DNA of 64,000 nucleotides from Aestuariibaculum suncheonense (GTDB taxonomy: Bacteria; Bacteroidota; Bacteroidia; Flavobacteriales; Flavobacteriaceae), in assembly GCF_014596935.1 (NCBI RefSeq), contig NZ_JACVXC010000003.1:186001-250000 (forward strand). Reading direction: 5' to 3'. The notes under the pieces are model-generated. The model was not told the origin of the DNA. It saw nothing but the letters and a program-made list of their open reading frames with translations, and did not search any database. Shown here piece by piece: positions 27,167-35,218 of this stretch. Each line of letters begins with the position of its first letter. Position 1 is the first letter of the stretch. The position numbers and the translations under genes were made by a program.

Positions 27167-27817
27167 TCATTTAGATAATAACTCCAAAACTCCAAAAGAA
27201 CTGGCAATGTGAAAATCGGGCTCTTCTGTATTAGGGTCTACCCAAGATATCCACGTTGGCTTCATTACACCTTTATTGGTATGGTTGTATTTTGCTCGGT
27301 AAATTCCGGTTTGTATAATGTTGTTATTAAGTAACCCTAAATTTAACAATGAGGCTTTGCTTAAGGCTATTTCAACAATAAAACCTTCATTTTCTACACT
27401 TGATTTTACTAGAATTTCATCTTTAGGCCAATTCCAATGATAATCAAAGTTCCTATAAAAATTGGCTTTAAAATCTAAAATTCTTGGTGTTGGATCTATC
27501 TCCAAGCAATAATACGGACTTAGTTTATTGTCAATCTTAAAAAAGAGTTCTACTCTATCAGAATTTGCCATATTCTCAACTTCATTTCTCTCGGAATCTA
27601 TATAAATATTGCTATCAAAAACTTTAAAATAAACATAAAGATAATCACTATTATGCAATGCTCTAAATTCAATTGTGTTTATTTTTTTGTTATCCCAAGG
27701 TGAATTAAAGTCTGTTAAAAGCTCAGCTTTATTCCATAACGCATTATCCCCTTTTCCTGTTATAAATAAAGTACTATTGGGAATTTCAGCTACTTTATAT
27801 ATTTTTTCTCCAATCAT
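27167..27817 (-). CDS. CBM9-like carbohydrate-binding domain protein without signal peptide
   Basis: The 216-residue protein consists of a single CBM9-like beta-sandwich. Diagnostic segments are GDNALWNKAELLTDF, FRALHNSDYLYVYFKVFD, SDRVELFFKID, CLEIDPTPRILDFKANF and EGFIVEIALSKASLL. No signal peptide or lipobox is visible, so it would stay in the cytoplasm unless the true start lies elsewhere; the upstream bases offer no better start. It stands alone, with decayed genes on both sides and no operon partner. It could be a leftover of a lost polysaccharide locus or a small sugar-binding protein. The family is recognisable; the ligand is unknown. Confidence 0.7.
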   Translation of the reverse strand: MIGEKIYKVAEIPNSTLFITGKGDNALWNKAELLTDFNSPWDNKKINTIEFRALHNSDYLYVYFKVFDSNIYIDSERNEVENMANSDRVELFFKIDNKLSPYYCLEIDPTPRILDFKANFYRNFDYHWNWPKDEILVKSSVENEGFIVEIALSKASLLNLGLLNNNIIQTGIYRAKYNHTNKGVMKPTWISWVDPNTEEPDFHIASSFGVLELLSK

Positions 27818-28102
27818 ATAACTTACTACTTACAATTAACTTTTCTAATGTGATTTAATTTTTAATTAAGCTAATTAATTTCTGGGGGGCTTTTGTTCTA
27901 CAAAAACTGAAAAACTAACCAAAAACAATTGTGATTACACTTATTAACCTTTTAAGTCTACTATTCATTATTTAGAAATCAAATTTCTAGTTGTAATTGA
28001 ATTAATATTTTTAAACATTCTGTTTGTAAATATCTAAAATAGTATATTAAATACAACCATTCGGTTATTAACTTTCTGACATGAATGAATTTCCAACTAA
28101 TT
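27818..28102. other. Intergenic region, no intact gene
   Basis: AT-rich sequence with stops in all frames between the divergent CBM9-like gene and the dehydrogenase remnant. It presumably holds the CBM9-like gene's promoter; I see no other structure. Confidence 0.4.
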
Positions 28103-28218
28103 TATGAAGCCCTACAATACATAACCTTTTTCTTAAGCTAAAAGACAAAAATTTTTATATCAGACAAATCATTTATGTAGATGGTGGTATATTAGCAAAC
28201 CATAGGAAAACCATCTAA
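28103..28218 (+). pseudogene. Decayed 3' end of a short-chain dehydrogenase/reductase gene
   Basis: Two frames joined by a shift near 28135 read EALQYITFFLS and then KDKNFYIRQIIYVDGGILAN up to a stop at 28216-28218. This is the typical C-terminus of FabG-like short-chain dehydrogenases (FLLSD...FITGQ.IYVDGG). No upstream catalytic part (YxxxK, GxxxGxG) is found, so only the tail survives. It ends 15 bases before the DUF4861 gene, so the two may once have been cotranscribed. Confidence 0.55.
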
Positions 28219-28233
28219 TGAAAATTAATAATT

Positions 28234-29415
28234 ATGAATATATCTAAAACTCTAATACCATGCCTACTAACTGGTATTACCGTACTAACTGCTTGTTCTA
28301 AAAAAGAAAAGCCATTATCAATTAAAGTTGAAAACACTTTAAATATCGATAGAACGTTTGAGACCATTGAATTATCCAATACATTCTTAAAATTAGAACG
28401 TTTAGATAACATAGGTATTCGTAATAGTCAAACAGGAGATTTTGTTGTTACACAAATGGTTGACACCAACGCTGATGGACTCTCAGATCAAATTTTATTT
28501 CAACCACAGCTATCGGCTAATTCAGAAATTATTTATGACATTGTAAGCATTACAGATACCATAACGCCCAAAGCAGAAACTGTTTGTTATTCAAGGTTTG
28601 TACCTGAACGCACCGATGATTACGCCTGGGAGAACGATAAGGTGGCTTTTCGTGTTTACGGACCTACGGCTCAAAAATTGGCTGAAGAAGGAGATCCTGC
28701 CGGTACACTTTCCAGTGGTGTAGATGCCTGGTTAAAACGTGTAAGTTACCCAGTAATAGATAAATGGTATAAAGAAACAACTGAAGGAACAGGCTCATAT
28801 CATCAGGATACTGGTGAAGGACTCGATAATTTTCATGTTGGAGTAAGTCGCGGTGTTGGTGGCATTGCTGCTAAAATAGACTCCATGTTTTACATTTCTA
28901 AAAACTATACTAAATGGAAAACCATTACTAACGGCCCCATTAGAACCAGTTTTTATCTGGAATACGAAACCTGGAATGCTGCAGGGCACGTTATCTCAGA
29001 ATCTCGAATCATAAATCTTGATCGGGGCAATAACCTCTCTAAATTTACACTTACAATTAATGGTATTCAAGATATTTACGCAGGATTAACGCTTCATGAA
29101 AAGGATGGTAAAGTTTCGGGTAATACCAACATGGGCTGGGTAAGCTATTGGCAACCGCATGGCGATTCGGAGCTTGGAACTGCTATCGTTGCTGATAAAA
29201 ATACTTTTCTGGCTTTCGAAACATATGATACTGAAGCTAAAGACTTAAGCAATGCTTTTGCTCATTTAAAAGTTGAAAACAATCAGGTTGTTTACTACGC
29301 CGGATTTGGTTGGAAGAAAAGCAATCAGTTTGAAACTAAAGAACAATGGGAAAATTATCTAAATACATTTTCAGAATGTATTAACACCCCTTTAAAAGTT
29401 TCCTTGGTAGAATAA
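28234..29415 (+). CDS. DUF4861 family lipoprotein
   Basis: The 393-residue protein has a lipobox (TVLTAC at about residue 21, then SKKEK) and the DUF4861 pattern: VENTLNIDRTFETIEL near the N-terminus, DGLSDQILFQPQLSANS, WENDKVAFRVYGP, YHQDTGEGLDNFHVG, GPIRTSFYLEYETW and NMGWVSYWQPHGDSELGTA. The family is common in Bacteroidota polysaccharide loci, often beside uronate-processing genes, but its reaction is not something I can name. Here it stands alone between a dehydrogenase remnant and a terminator. The gene looks complete. Surface or periplasmic location is likely from the lipobox. Confidence 0.82.
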   Translation: MNISKTLIPCLLTGITVLTACSKKEKPLSIKVENTLNIDRTFETIELSNTFLKLERLDNIGIRNSQTGDFVVTQMVDTNADGLSDQILFQPQLSANSEIIYDIVSITDTITPKAETVCYSRFVPERTDDYAWENDKVAFRVYGPTAQKLAEEGDPAGTLSSGVDAWLKRVSYPVIDKWYKETTEGTGSYHQDTGEGLDNFHVGVSRGVGGIAAKIDSMFYISKNYTKWKTITNGPIRTSFYLEYETWNAAGHVISESRIINLDRGNNLSKFTLTINGIQDIYAGLTLHEKDGKVSGNTNMGWVSYWQPHGDSELGTAIVADKNTFLAFETYDTEAKDLSNAFAHLKVENNQVVYYAGFGWKKSNQFETKEQWENYLNTFSECINTPLKVSLVE

Positions 29416-29422
29416 ACCCATA

Positions 29423-29466
29423 GCCTCCATTCTGAAATACAGAGCAGAATGGAGGTTTTGTTTAAT
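29423..29466 (+). terminator. Terminator after the DUF4861 gene
   Basis: A perfect 11-base stem (CCTCCATTCTG at 29424-29434, CAGAATGGAGG at 29445-29455) with a 10-base loop is followed by TTTTGTTT. It starts about 8 bases after the stop codon. Confidence 0.88.
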
Positions 29467-29860
29467 AATTAGGTTGGTCTTAAAAAATCCGAGTCTACAT
29501 TTTCAAAAATTTTAAACTCACAAAACACTGGGGTTATTATCATAAATTGGTGTTAAATCAATGTCATTCATTTCAATTATTAATTTTTAATAATTTGTCT
29601 TCCAAGAATGTCTATTACCATAAGTGTTTCAAAATTCCTCGCAGATATTTTAAATGCATCTCTGAAGCCAAAGAAATAGGATAAATCTAGCATTTGCTAT
29701 CATCTCTTCATTGCTCGTCGGAGTAGCAGGAAAAGCTGGAAAGGTCAACTTGTACAGTGCAATTAATAAGTTTTACCCTCCGGTTTTAACTTTTGGTAAA
29801 CAACTAGGGAACTTATTTAACAGGAGCTTTTGTGTTATTTTACCAAATAATTGTTTTTAA
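29467..29860 (+). other. Intergenic region with a 64-codon open stretch of unknown origin
   Basis: From 29666 to the stop at 29858-29860 the plus strand is open without a usable ATG and reads, in part, LAFAIISSLLVGVAGKAGKV and NKFYPPVLTFGKQLGNLF. The composition looks protein-like rather than random, so it may be the tail of another decayed gene. I cannot assign a family. The rest shows nothing recognisable. Confidence 0.3.
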
Positions 29861-29861
29861 T

Positions 29862-29894
29862 GCTAAAAAGAGGGCTAAATACATAACCCTCTTC
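29862..29894 (-). terminator. Terminator after the TlpA/SusCD operon
   Basis: Stem AAGAGGG (29868-29874) and CCCTCTT (29887-29893) with a 12-base loop. On the minus strand it is followed by TTTTTAGC and lies about 70 bases beyond the stop of the last gene in the operon. Confidence 0.65.
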
Positions 29895-29962
29895 AATTCA
29901 TATTAACTGAATACAACTAACTCAAATATGAATTCTCAACCAATAAAATATAAAATCAATAC

Positions 29963-31339
29963 TTACAACTTCAATTCATTAAATAATGCTACTAATTTTT
30001 CATTAGAAGGTCTCGGTGCATTGGCTGTGACTATGTTTCCTTGTGGATCTAAAAGAATAAAACGAGGTATTCCTTTTATTAGATAATCTTGAACAAACTT
30101 CGAGTCAAACGCATGATCTGCAAGTAACTGAATACCCCCAAGCTCCTTCTCTTCTACCATTTCTTTCCACTTATCACGATTATTTTGAGTATCGACAGAA
30201 ATACTTACAAACTCAATATTTTTATCATGATACTCTTTTTCAACCTCCTTTAAAAATGGAATCTCTGCCTTACAAGGTCCGCACCAAGTTGCCCAAACAT
30301 CGATATAGACGTATTTCCCTTTTAAATCATCTAAAGAGGTTGTTGTTCCATCAACATTTTCGTAATTCATAAACTTTGGTGACGGCTGTCCTTTAGCAAC
30401 AGTTCTTAAAGCCTGATAGCTTTCTTCTATTTCTTTATTGTTAGTCTCATCTGCACTTCCTTTTACATATTCTGCATAATACCCTTCAAGGTCCGAGGTA
30501 TACGTAATACCATATTTAGCACTTTTGTAACAAATTATGTTTTTAATAGTTTGATTAGATAGTGTATTTACAGCTTTTAAATAAGCGACATCATAATCAA
30601 TATCCGAAGATTTTGTAAGTTTTTTTGCGTATTTACTACAATAGGTTCCCACTAAATTATTATAACTGTTTGAAAAAACATAATCTTCGGCATTATTATA
30701 ATCTAATACCTCAAGTTCTTTCAAAAAATCGTTTGACACTTCAAATTCAGGATTTTTACCATAATATGCGTGATTTGATTCATAGTTATTCAATGCGCTT
30801 AAATAACCATATTCAATATTTCTTTTTTCCATTTGAATATAATCCTGAGGAAAATTTTTGGTACGCTCCAAATGCTCTAATAATGCTAATTCCAGTTTTT
30901 TTTGCATTTGCTTAAATTCAGTTTCATTTAATAGATAAATATTATCAATTTCGCTTAAAATCTCATTTGAAACAGCCTTTTTAGACAATAAATAATTATT
31001 GTAATGAGCTCCCTTTCCTTCAAACTTTATAGAATTATTAAAATCATCAGTATCAAACGATAAACTTATATCATCACCGGCTTCCAGATACATATAAGCC
31101 AGATGGCCACCATGATATAACATCAAATTATCGGCTTGAACATACAAAGTATCCAAAAAAGTACCATCTTCATTTATAGGAATATTTTTACTATTCGCAT
31201 AACATAAACTCGACAGCCTAAGATCTGTACCTACGGGATTTACAACTTTTCCTTTAAAAACAATAAAATCCTTTTTTTGTTCGGAATCGCAGGATGCCAT
31301 CGCTAATACTAAGGCAAACACATAAAATAGTCTTCTCAT
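29963..31339 (-). CDS. TlpA-like thioredoxin-fold lipoprotein (first of two)
   Basis: The 458-residue protein has a lipobox (MASC then DSEQKKD), an N-terminal beta-rich domain of about 100 residues and a helical middle as in many Bacteroidota TlpA-like proteins. The C-terminal AhpC/TSA-type thioredoxin domain has the redox pair Cys353-Cys356 in WATWCGPCKAEIPFL and the cis-proline region KGIPRFILLDPQGN. It would reduce or exchange disulfides in the periplasm. It is the last gene of an operon with a second TlpA-like gene 47 bases upstream and a SusCD pair. The substrate is unknown; such pairs occur beside SusCD systems not linked to sugar breakdown. Confidence 0.82.
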   Translation of the reverse strand: MRRLFYVFALVLAMASCDSEQKKDFIVFKGKVVNPVGTDLRLSSLCYANSKNIPINEDGTFLDTLYVQADNLMLYHGGHLAYMYLEAGDDISLSFDTDDFNNSIKFEGKGAHYNNYLLSKKAVSNEILSEIDNIYLLNETEFKQMQKKLELALLEHLERTKNFPQDYIQMEKRNIEYGYLSALNNYESNHAYYGKNPEFEVSNDFLKELEVLDYNNAEDYVFSNSYNNLVGTYCSKYAKKLTKSSDIDYDVAYLKAVNTLSNQTIKNIICYKSAKYGITYTSDLEGYYAEYVKGSADETNNKEIEESYQALRTVAKGQPSPKFMNYENVDGTTTSLDDLKGKYVYIDVWATWCGPCKAEIPFLKEVEKEYHDKNIEFVSISVDTQNNRDKWKEMVEEKELGGIQLLADHAFDSKFVQDYLIKGIPRFILLDPQGNIVTANAPRPSNEKLVALFNELKL

Positions 31340-31386
31340 AACATAAATTTATTTTAAATAATCTTTAGTGAACTTTTGCTTGAATA

Positions 31387-32604
31387 CTAATAGAAAATCT
31401 TGTCAAGCATCTGATACATGTCTACTTTATCTGGATTTTTCGAATTATATATAATTTTACCCGTCGGGTCTATTAATATTTTTGTTGGAAAGGAATTCAC
31501 ATTAAACGGAACAAGAAGATCGTTTTCATTTGTTGTTTGTATATGTTTCCAATTATATCCGTTATCTTCAATAGTTTTTTTCCACCTAGGAACAGCATCT
31601 CCCGAATTTACACCAACAACAACAAAATTTTTATCTGCATATTTATTATAGTATTCTTTTATCTTTGGAATCTCTGCCATACATGGCCCGCACCAGGTCC
31701 CCCAGTAATCTAAAAGCACATAATTCCCCTTTAAGTCTGATAATTTAAATTCTGTACCATCCAAAGTGTTATTGGTTATTAAATCAGGGGATTGCATTCC
31801 CAACTGTGTTTTATCAACGGCTTCTAATCGGCTTTTTACTTCATCATAAAATGGGGTTCCTGATAAGCTTTCAGCATCAAAACCTTCTAATACCATTTTT
31901 GCTTCATCATGAGTAAAATACTTGCGATAATAACCGTCCATAAACACATAAGTGGCTGCTATCGATTTTGGATATGCTTTTACAAATTCCTTTTTTAATT
32001 CAACAGCCTGATGAAACAGCGCATTTGATTCGTCAGATAATTTCTTTGCTTCTTCTTCACTTAAATCTTCCGTATAAGTTCTAACTTTCAAGGCATGTGC
32101 TTCATCTATTAAAGGAAAGGTTTGTGCTTGTATTATTGAAAAATCCTGATTAATACCTTTAGCATCAGAAAGTGATGCTGCTACCATATGATCTTCAACC
32201 TTACCCGTACACTTAATTTCGGCTCCAGGATAAGCTATAAACCATAATCGGTTAACATCGGCTTTAGTTGATGATGAATATTCTCTACCATCGTGTTTTG
32301 TTTTCCAACTTCTGGTATTTACAATATTGAGGAAATATATTTTAAAATCATTAACCGTATCGGTAAACTGAAATGTACCATTTTTCACCCAGATTGTATC
32401 GTTTCGGTAGCCATTAGGAGAGTTATCATCTTTTTCTGAATACACTAGAAAATCGGCTTTTAAATTATCTAAATCGGCTTTAAGTGTAAAGGTGTTTTTA
32501 TTGGTTTGACCAACACTTGATTTTGAGGATTGACATTGAAAAACCATAAAAGAAACGGTAACAATGAGACAGAGGCTAGCTAGCCTTTTCATATTCTTAA
32601 TCAT
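31387..32604 (-). CDS. TlpA-like thioredoxin-fold lipoprotein (second of two)
   Basis: The 405-residue protein has a lipobox (MVFQC then QSSKSS) and a beta-rich N-terminal domain. The C-terminal thioredoxin domain has Cys305-Cys308 in WGTWCGPCMAEIP and the cis-proline segment NSFPTKILIDPTGK. It shares its layout with the TlpA-like protein encoded after it, but the sequences are clearly diverged, so this is an old pair rather than a recent duplication. Met5 (32592) is an alternative start. A terminator-like hairpin separates it from the SusCD-lipoprotein unit upstream, so its expression may be partly independent. Function is inferred as periplasmic thiol chemistry. Confidence 0.82.
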   Translation of the reverse strand: MIKNMKRLASLCLIVTVSFMVFQCQSSKSSVGQTNKNTFTLKADLDNLKADFLVYSEKDDNSPNGYRNDTIWVKNGTFQFTDTVNDFKIYFLNIVNTRSWKTKHDGREYSSSTKADVNRLWFIAYPGAEIKCTGKVEDHMVAASLSDAKGINQDFSIIQAQTFPLIDEAHALKVRTYTEDLSEEEAKKLSDESNALFHQAVELKKEFVKAYPKSIAATYVFMDGYYRKYFTHDEAKMVLEGFDAESLSGTPFYDEVKSRLEAVDKTQLGMQSPDLITNNTLDGTEFKLSDLKGNYVLLDYWGTWCGPCMAEIPKIKEYYNKYADKNFVVVGVNSGDAVPRWKKTIEDNGYNWKHIQTTNENDLLVPFNVNSFPTKILIDPTGKIIYNSKNPDKVDMYQMLDKIFY

Positions 32605-32689
32605 ATTAAAGAGTTTTGAATTAAAGGTATAACACTAAGTAAGAGCTGATAGAAAAATTAAATTTTAAAATTTCTACTCCCATATAGTG

Positions 32690-32724
32690 ACAAAAAGGAG
32701 GGAAAGAAAGGCCCTCCTTTTTCA
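32690..32724 (-). terminator. Terminator between the SusCD-lipoprotein genes and the TlpA pair
   Basis: Perfect 11-base stem AAAAAGGAGGG (32692-32702) and CCCTCCTTTTT (32712-32722), 9-base loop, T-run on both strands. On the minus strand it lies about 17 bases after the preceding stop codon. Confidence 0.82.
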
Positions 32725-32740
32725 TGTTTTATATTAAGTA

Positions 32741-33712
32741 CTAAAGTTTTATAATGGACAGACCTAATGGCCATTTTAACCCATCTGTTCTTCTTAATTC
32801 TATAGTACCATATTCTGAATAACGCGTAGTAAAGTTATTAGTCCATTTTATTGTTAAAACATTTTCTGTAACACTTACTAGCTCCCAAACACTATCATAG
32901 TAAGACTCTGCGGACTTAATGGTTAATACTTTGTTTTCCTTATCGTAAGTTAAAGTCCCTCCTCTGGCTCCGCCATAAGCACCACCAAAAGACATATCTA
33001 AACAGTCATACTCCCCTTCAGATTTTCCAGGAACAAACTTAACGATACCCGTAGATCCAACTTTTATTTTGCTATACGAATAATTAACTGTTCCAGGGCC
33101 TACTTCAGTCCATGTATAATCAAATTCGCCTACCCAAGTATCCACTACTTTAGCTTCGGCTAGGAAGGCATAAGAACAATGAAACCCAATACAGTTTTCT
33201 CTGCTATCAAATACATTTCCATCTTTCCCTGTTATTACCCATTTTAATTCAAATAGATCTCCTGGAAGTATATCTGTTCTGGTTGTATTAAAATCATTCT
33301 CAAACAATTCATAAAGTTGATCTTTGGTTACACTAACTTGAAATATTTCAGATGGATTAGAAACACTTGTGAGTAGTTTTCCTGAGTTCCCCCCTATATA
33401 GTTGTACACACCGTCTTTTTCCTCTTCAGCAAAAAGGTAAAAATCAATTTTCGAAATATCTGATGCCGTTGATTCATCTGACTTAAACGCAACATCATAC
33501 GTTATTTCAGTAAAAGCCCAGAATTCCTCTCCTGTACTTTTATTGATGTTATAAATAAAACTTTTTTCCCCTTGTGGTGTAAATGTTAACTTAGCATCAT
33601 CTACCCAAGTAGTATCGTAAGCCTTTGGCATTACCACATCATCCTCTTCCTCACATGATAGAAAAACGGGAAGAATTAATAAGCCTATATAAAATAATAT
33701 TACTTTTTTCAT
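32741..33712 (-). CDS. Lipoprotein of unknown function in SusE position
   Basis: The 323-residue protein has a strong surface-lipoprotein signature (FLSC then EEEDDVV). The rest is beta-strand-rich with tryptophans and tyrosines (DTTWVDDAKLTFTP, WVGEFDYTWTEVGPG, YYDSVWELVSV, LTIKWTNNFTTRYSEYG). I recognise no family. The glycine-rich segment FGGAYGGARGG at about residues 244-254 is unusual. It follows susD by 64 bases and ends before a strong terminator, so it is the third gene of the SusCD unit. A ligand-binding role like SusE is a reasonable guess from position only. Confidence 0.65.
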   Translation of the reverse strand: MKKVILFYIGLLILPVFLSCEEEDDVVMPKAYDTTWVDDAKLTFTPQGEKSFIYNINKSTGEEFWAFTEITYDVAFKSDESTASDISKIDFYLFAEEEKDGVYNYIGGNSGKLLTSVSNPSEIFQVSVTKDQLYELFENDFNTTRTDILPGDLFELKWVITGKDGNVFDSRENCIGFHCSYAFLAEAKVVDTWVGEFDYTWTEVGPGTVNYSYSKIKVGSTGIVKFVPGKSEGEYDCLDMSFGGAYGGARGGTLTYDKENKVLTIKSAESYYDSVWELVSVTENVLTIKWTNNFTTRYSEYGTIELRRTDGLKWPLGLSIIKL

Positions 33713-33776
33713 CTCTATATTTTATTTAACGCTCTTTCTTTATACAAAACATATAAAAAACAGAAACCTTAGTTAA

Positions 33777-35207
33777 TTAATTTAAATTTGGATTTTGATC
33801 AGTAACCGCAGGAGCTATTTTAACCACATAGCCGTCACCTCCAGGTTTTAACTCAATAGTATCTCCTGTTTCCGGATCAATGCGAGTATATGTTGGAACC
33901 ACATCTCCATAGACATGATATCTTTTTTGATCAAAAAGATTTACTGATGTTCCTGCCAACTCTTTACGTCTTTCATTCTTAACTAATTGTAGAGTTGTTG
34001 CATCATTTGTATGAATTAACGGAGTAAACACAGACATTCTATTCTCTAAAAGTTTATTTAAAACTGCAATAGCACCGGCGCCATTTCCTGAACGAGCTTT
34101 AGCCTCTGCATTAGTTAATATCAATCTTGGTACCGTTAAACCATTACAACGTTCAGAATTTGCATGCATATAAATATAATTTGGAGATACATCTATACCA
34201 GAGCTTGAGGTTTGTGTAGCGAACAGATACCAGCGACGGTCGTTATCTTTATCATACAACGCTTCCAGTTCTGGAGCATACAAGTGAAATGGATTATTAA
34301 AAGACCAATAGTTATAACGATTCCAGATATTCTCCTGATTTAAAGTTCCAGTAAGCCATAAACTACCGTTATTATAACCTGACCAAAGATTAGAAGAATT
34401 CACAAAATCTATATCATTATAATCGTATAAGAAATCATACAAACCTAATGCTATGTTCGAATTAGTAACCGCTTTATCAAAATCACCCATAAACAAGTTG
34501 ATTTCGGCAATTAAAGCATAAATTGAAGCTAGACCTGGTCTAAAATTAGCATACGAATTTATTGCTTGGTAGTTACTATCCAACAAGCTTAGTGCTTCAT
34601 TTAGATCTGACAGCATTTGTTCGTAAACTTCTCCAACTGTTGATCTCGCTGTTTGCGCCTGTAAATCTATTTTTAATGGCATGGCAATACCAGGATTATC
34701 AGGATTTGCAGGGTCGTAGTGGTGTGCATACTCATTAACTACTAAAAAATACTCAAATGCTCTTTGTGCCAAAGCTTCCGCCTTAAGTGTATTTCTATCT
34801 GCAGGATTAAAATTACCTGTATCCACTCCATCTACATTTTCTATAATGTAGTTCATGGTATGAATGTAGAAATAGAAGTCGTTGTAATCTGTATCATTTA
34901 CGCCTGGAGGAAATATATCATGCTTCCAAGCATAGGCATTTACATCTTTGGTATTGTTTGCTATAGTCGCAAAACTCGCATCGTTGTGATACACATCCGG
35001 ATCCATATAGCGTATATTCGTACCTACAGATCGAAGTATGGCATAATTCTGTAAAAGCTTATCCAAATCTTCTAAAGTAGATGGAATAATTAAACCGGTG
35101 GGTTCAACATCTAAAAAATCATCCGGACTTTGACAAGCTGATAATGTCAAAAAGGCTAGTAATAAATATATATATCTTTTTTTCATGATATTAAGTTTTG
35201 TTTTCAT
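33777..35207 (-). CDS. RagB/SusD-family outer-membrane lipoprotein
   Basis: The 476-residue protein (or 469 if Met8 at 35186 is used, which gives a tighter signal MKKRYIYLLLAFLTLSAC) has the SusD layout: lipobox followed by QSPDDFLDVEPTG, N-terminal TPR helices (LKAEALAQRAFEYFLVVNEYAHHY, YEQMLSDLNEALSLLD) and the C-terminal segment RLILTNAEAKARSGNGAGAI and KNERRKELAGTSVNLFDQKRY. The C-terminus is shorter than in many glycan SusDs. It directly follows a STN-type SusC and belongs to a locus without glycoside hydrolases, so the ligand may not be a polysaccharide. Confidence 0.9.
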   Translation of the reverse strand: MKTKLNIMKKRYIYLLLAFLTLSACQSPDDFLDVEPTGLIIPSTLEDLDKLLQNYAILRSVGTNIRYMDPDVYHNDASFATIANNTKDVNAYAWKHDIFPPGVNDTDYNDFYFYIHTMNYIIENVDGVDTGNFNPADRNTLKAEALAQRAFEYFLVVNEYAHHYDPANPDNPGIAMPLKIDLQAQTARSTVGEVYEQMLSDLNEALSLLDSNYQAINSYANFRPGLASIYALIAEINLFMGDFDKAVTNSNIALGLYDFLYDYNDIDFVNSSNLWSGYNNGSLWLTGTLNQENIWNRYNYWSFNNPFHLYAPELEALYDKDNDRRWYLFATQTSSSGIDVSPNYIYMHANSERCNGLTVPRLILTNAEAKARSGNGAGAIAVLNKLLENRMSVFTPLIHTNDATTLQLVKNERRKELAGTSVNLFDQKRYHVYGDVVPTYTRIDPETGDTIELKPGGDGYVVKIAPAVTDQNPNLN

Positions 35208-35218
35208 TGTCTTACTTT

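Noticed and set aside
29963-32604. The two TlpA-like genes as a recent tandem duplication
   Set aside because: Outside the WCGPC region the proteins differ strongly in sequence and length; they share architecture only.
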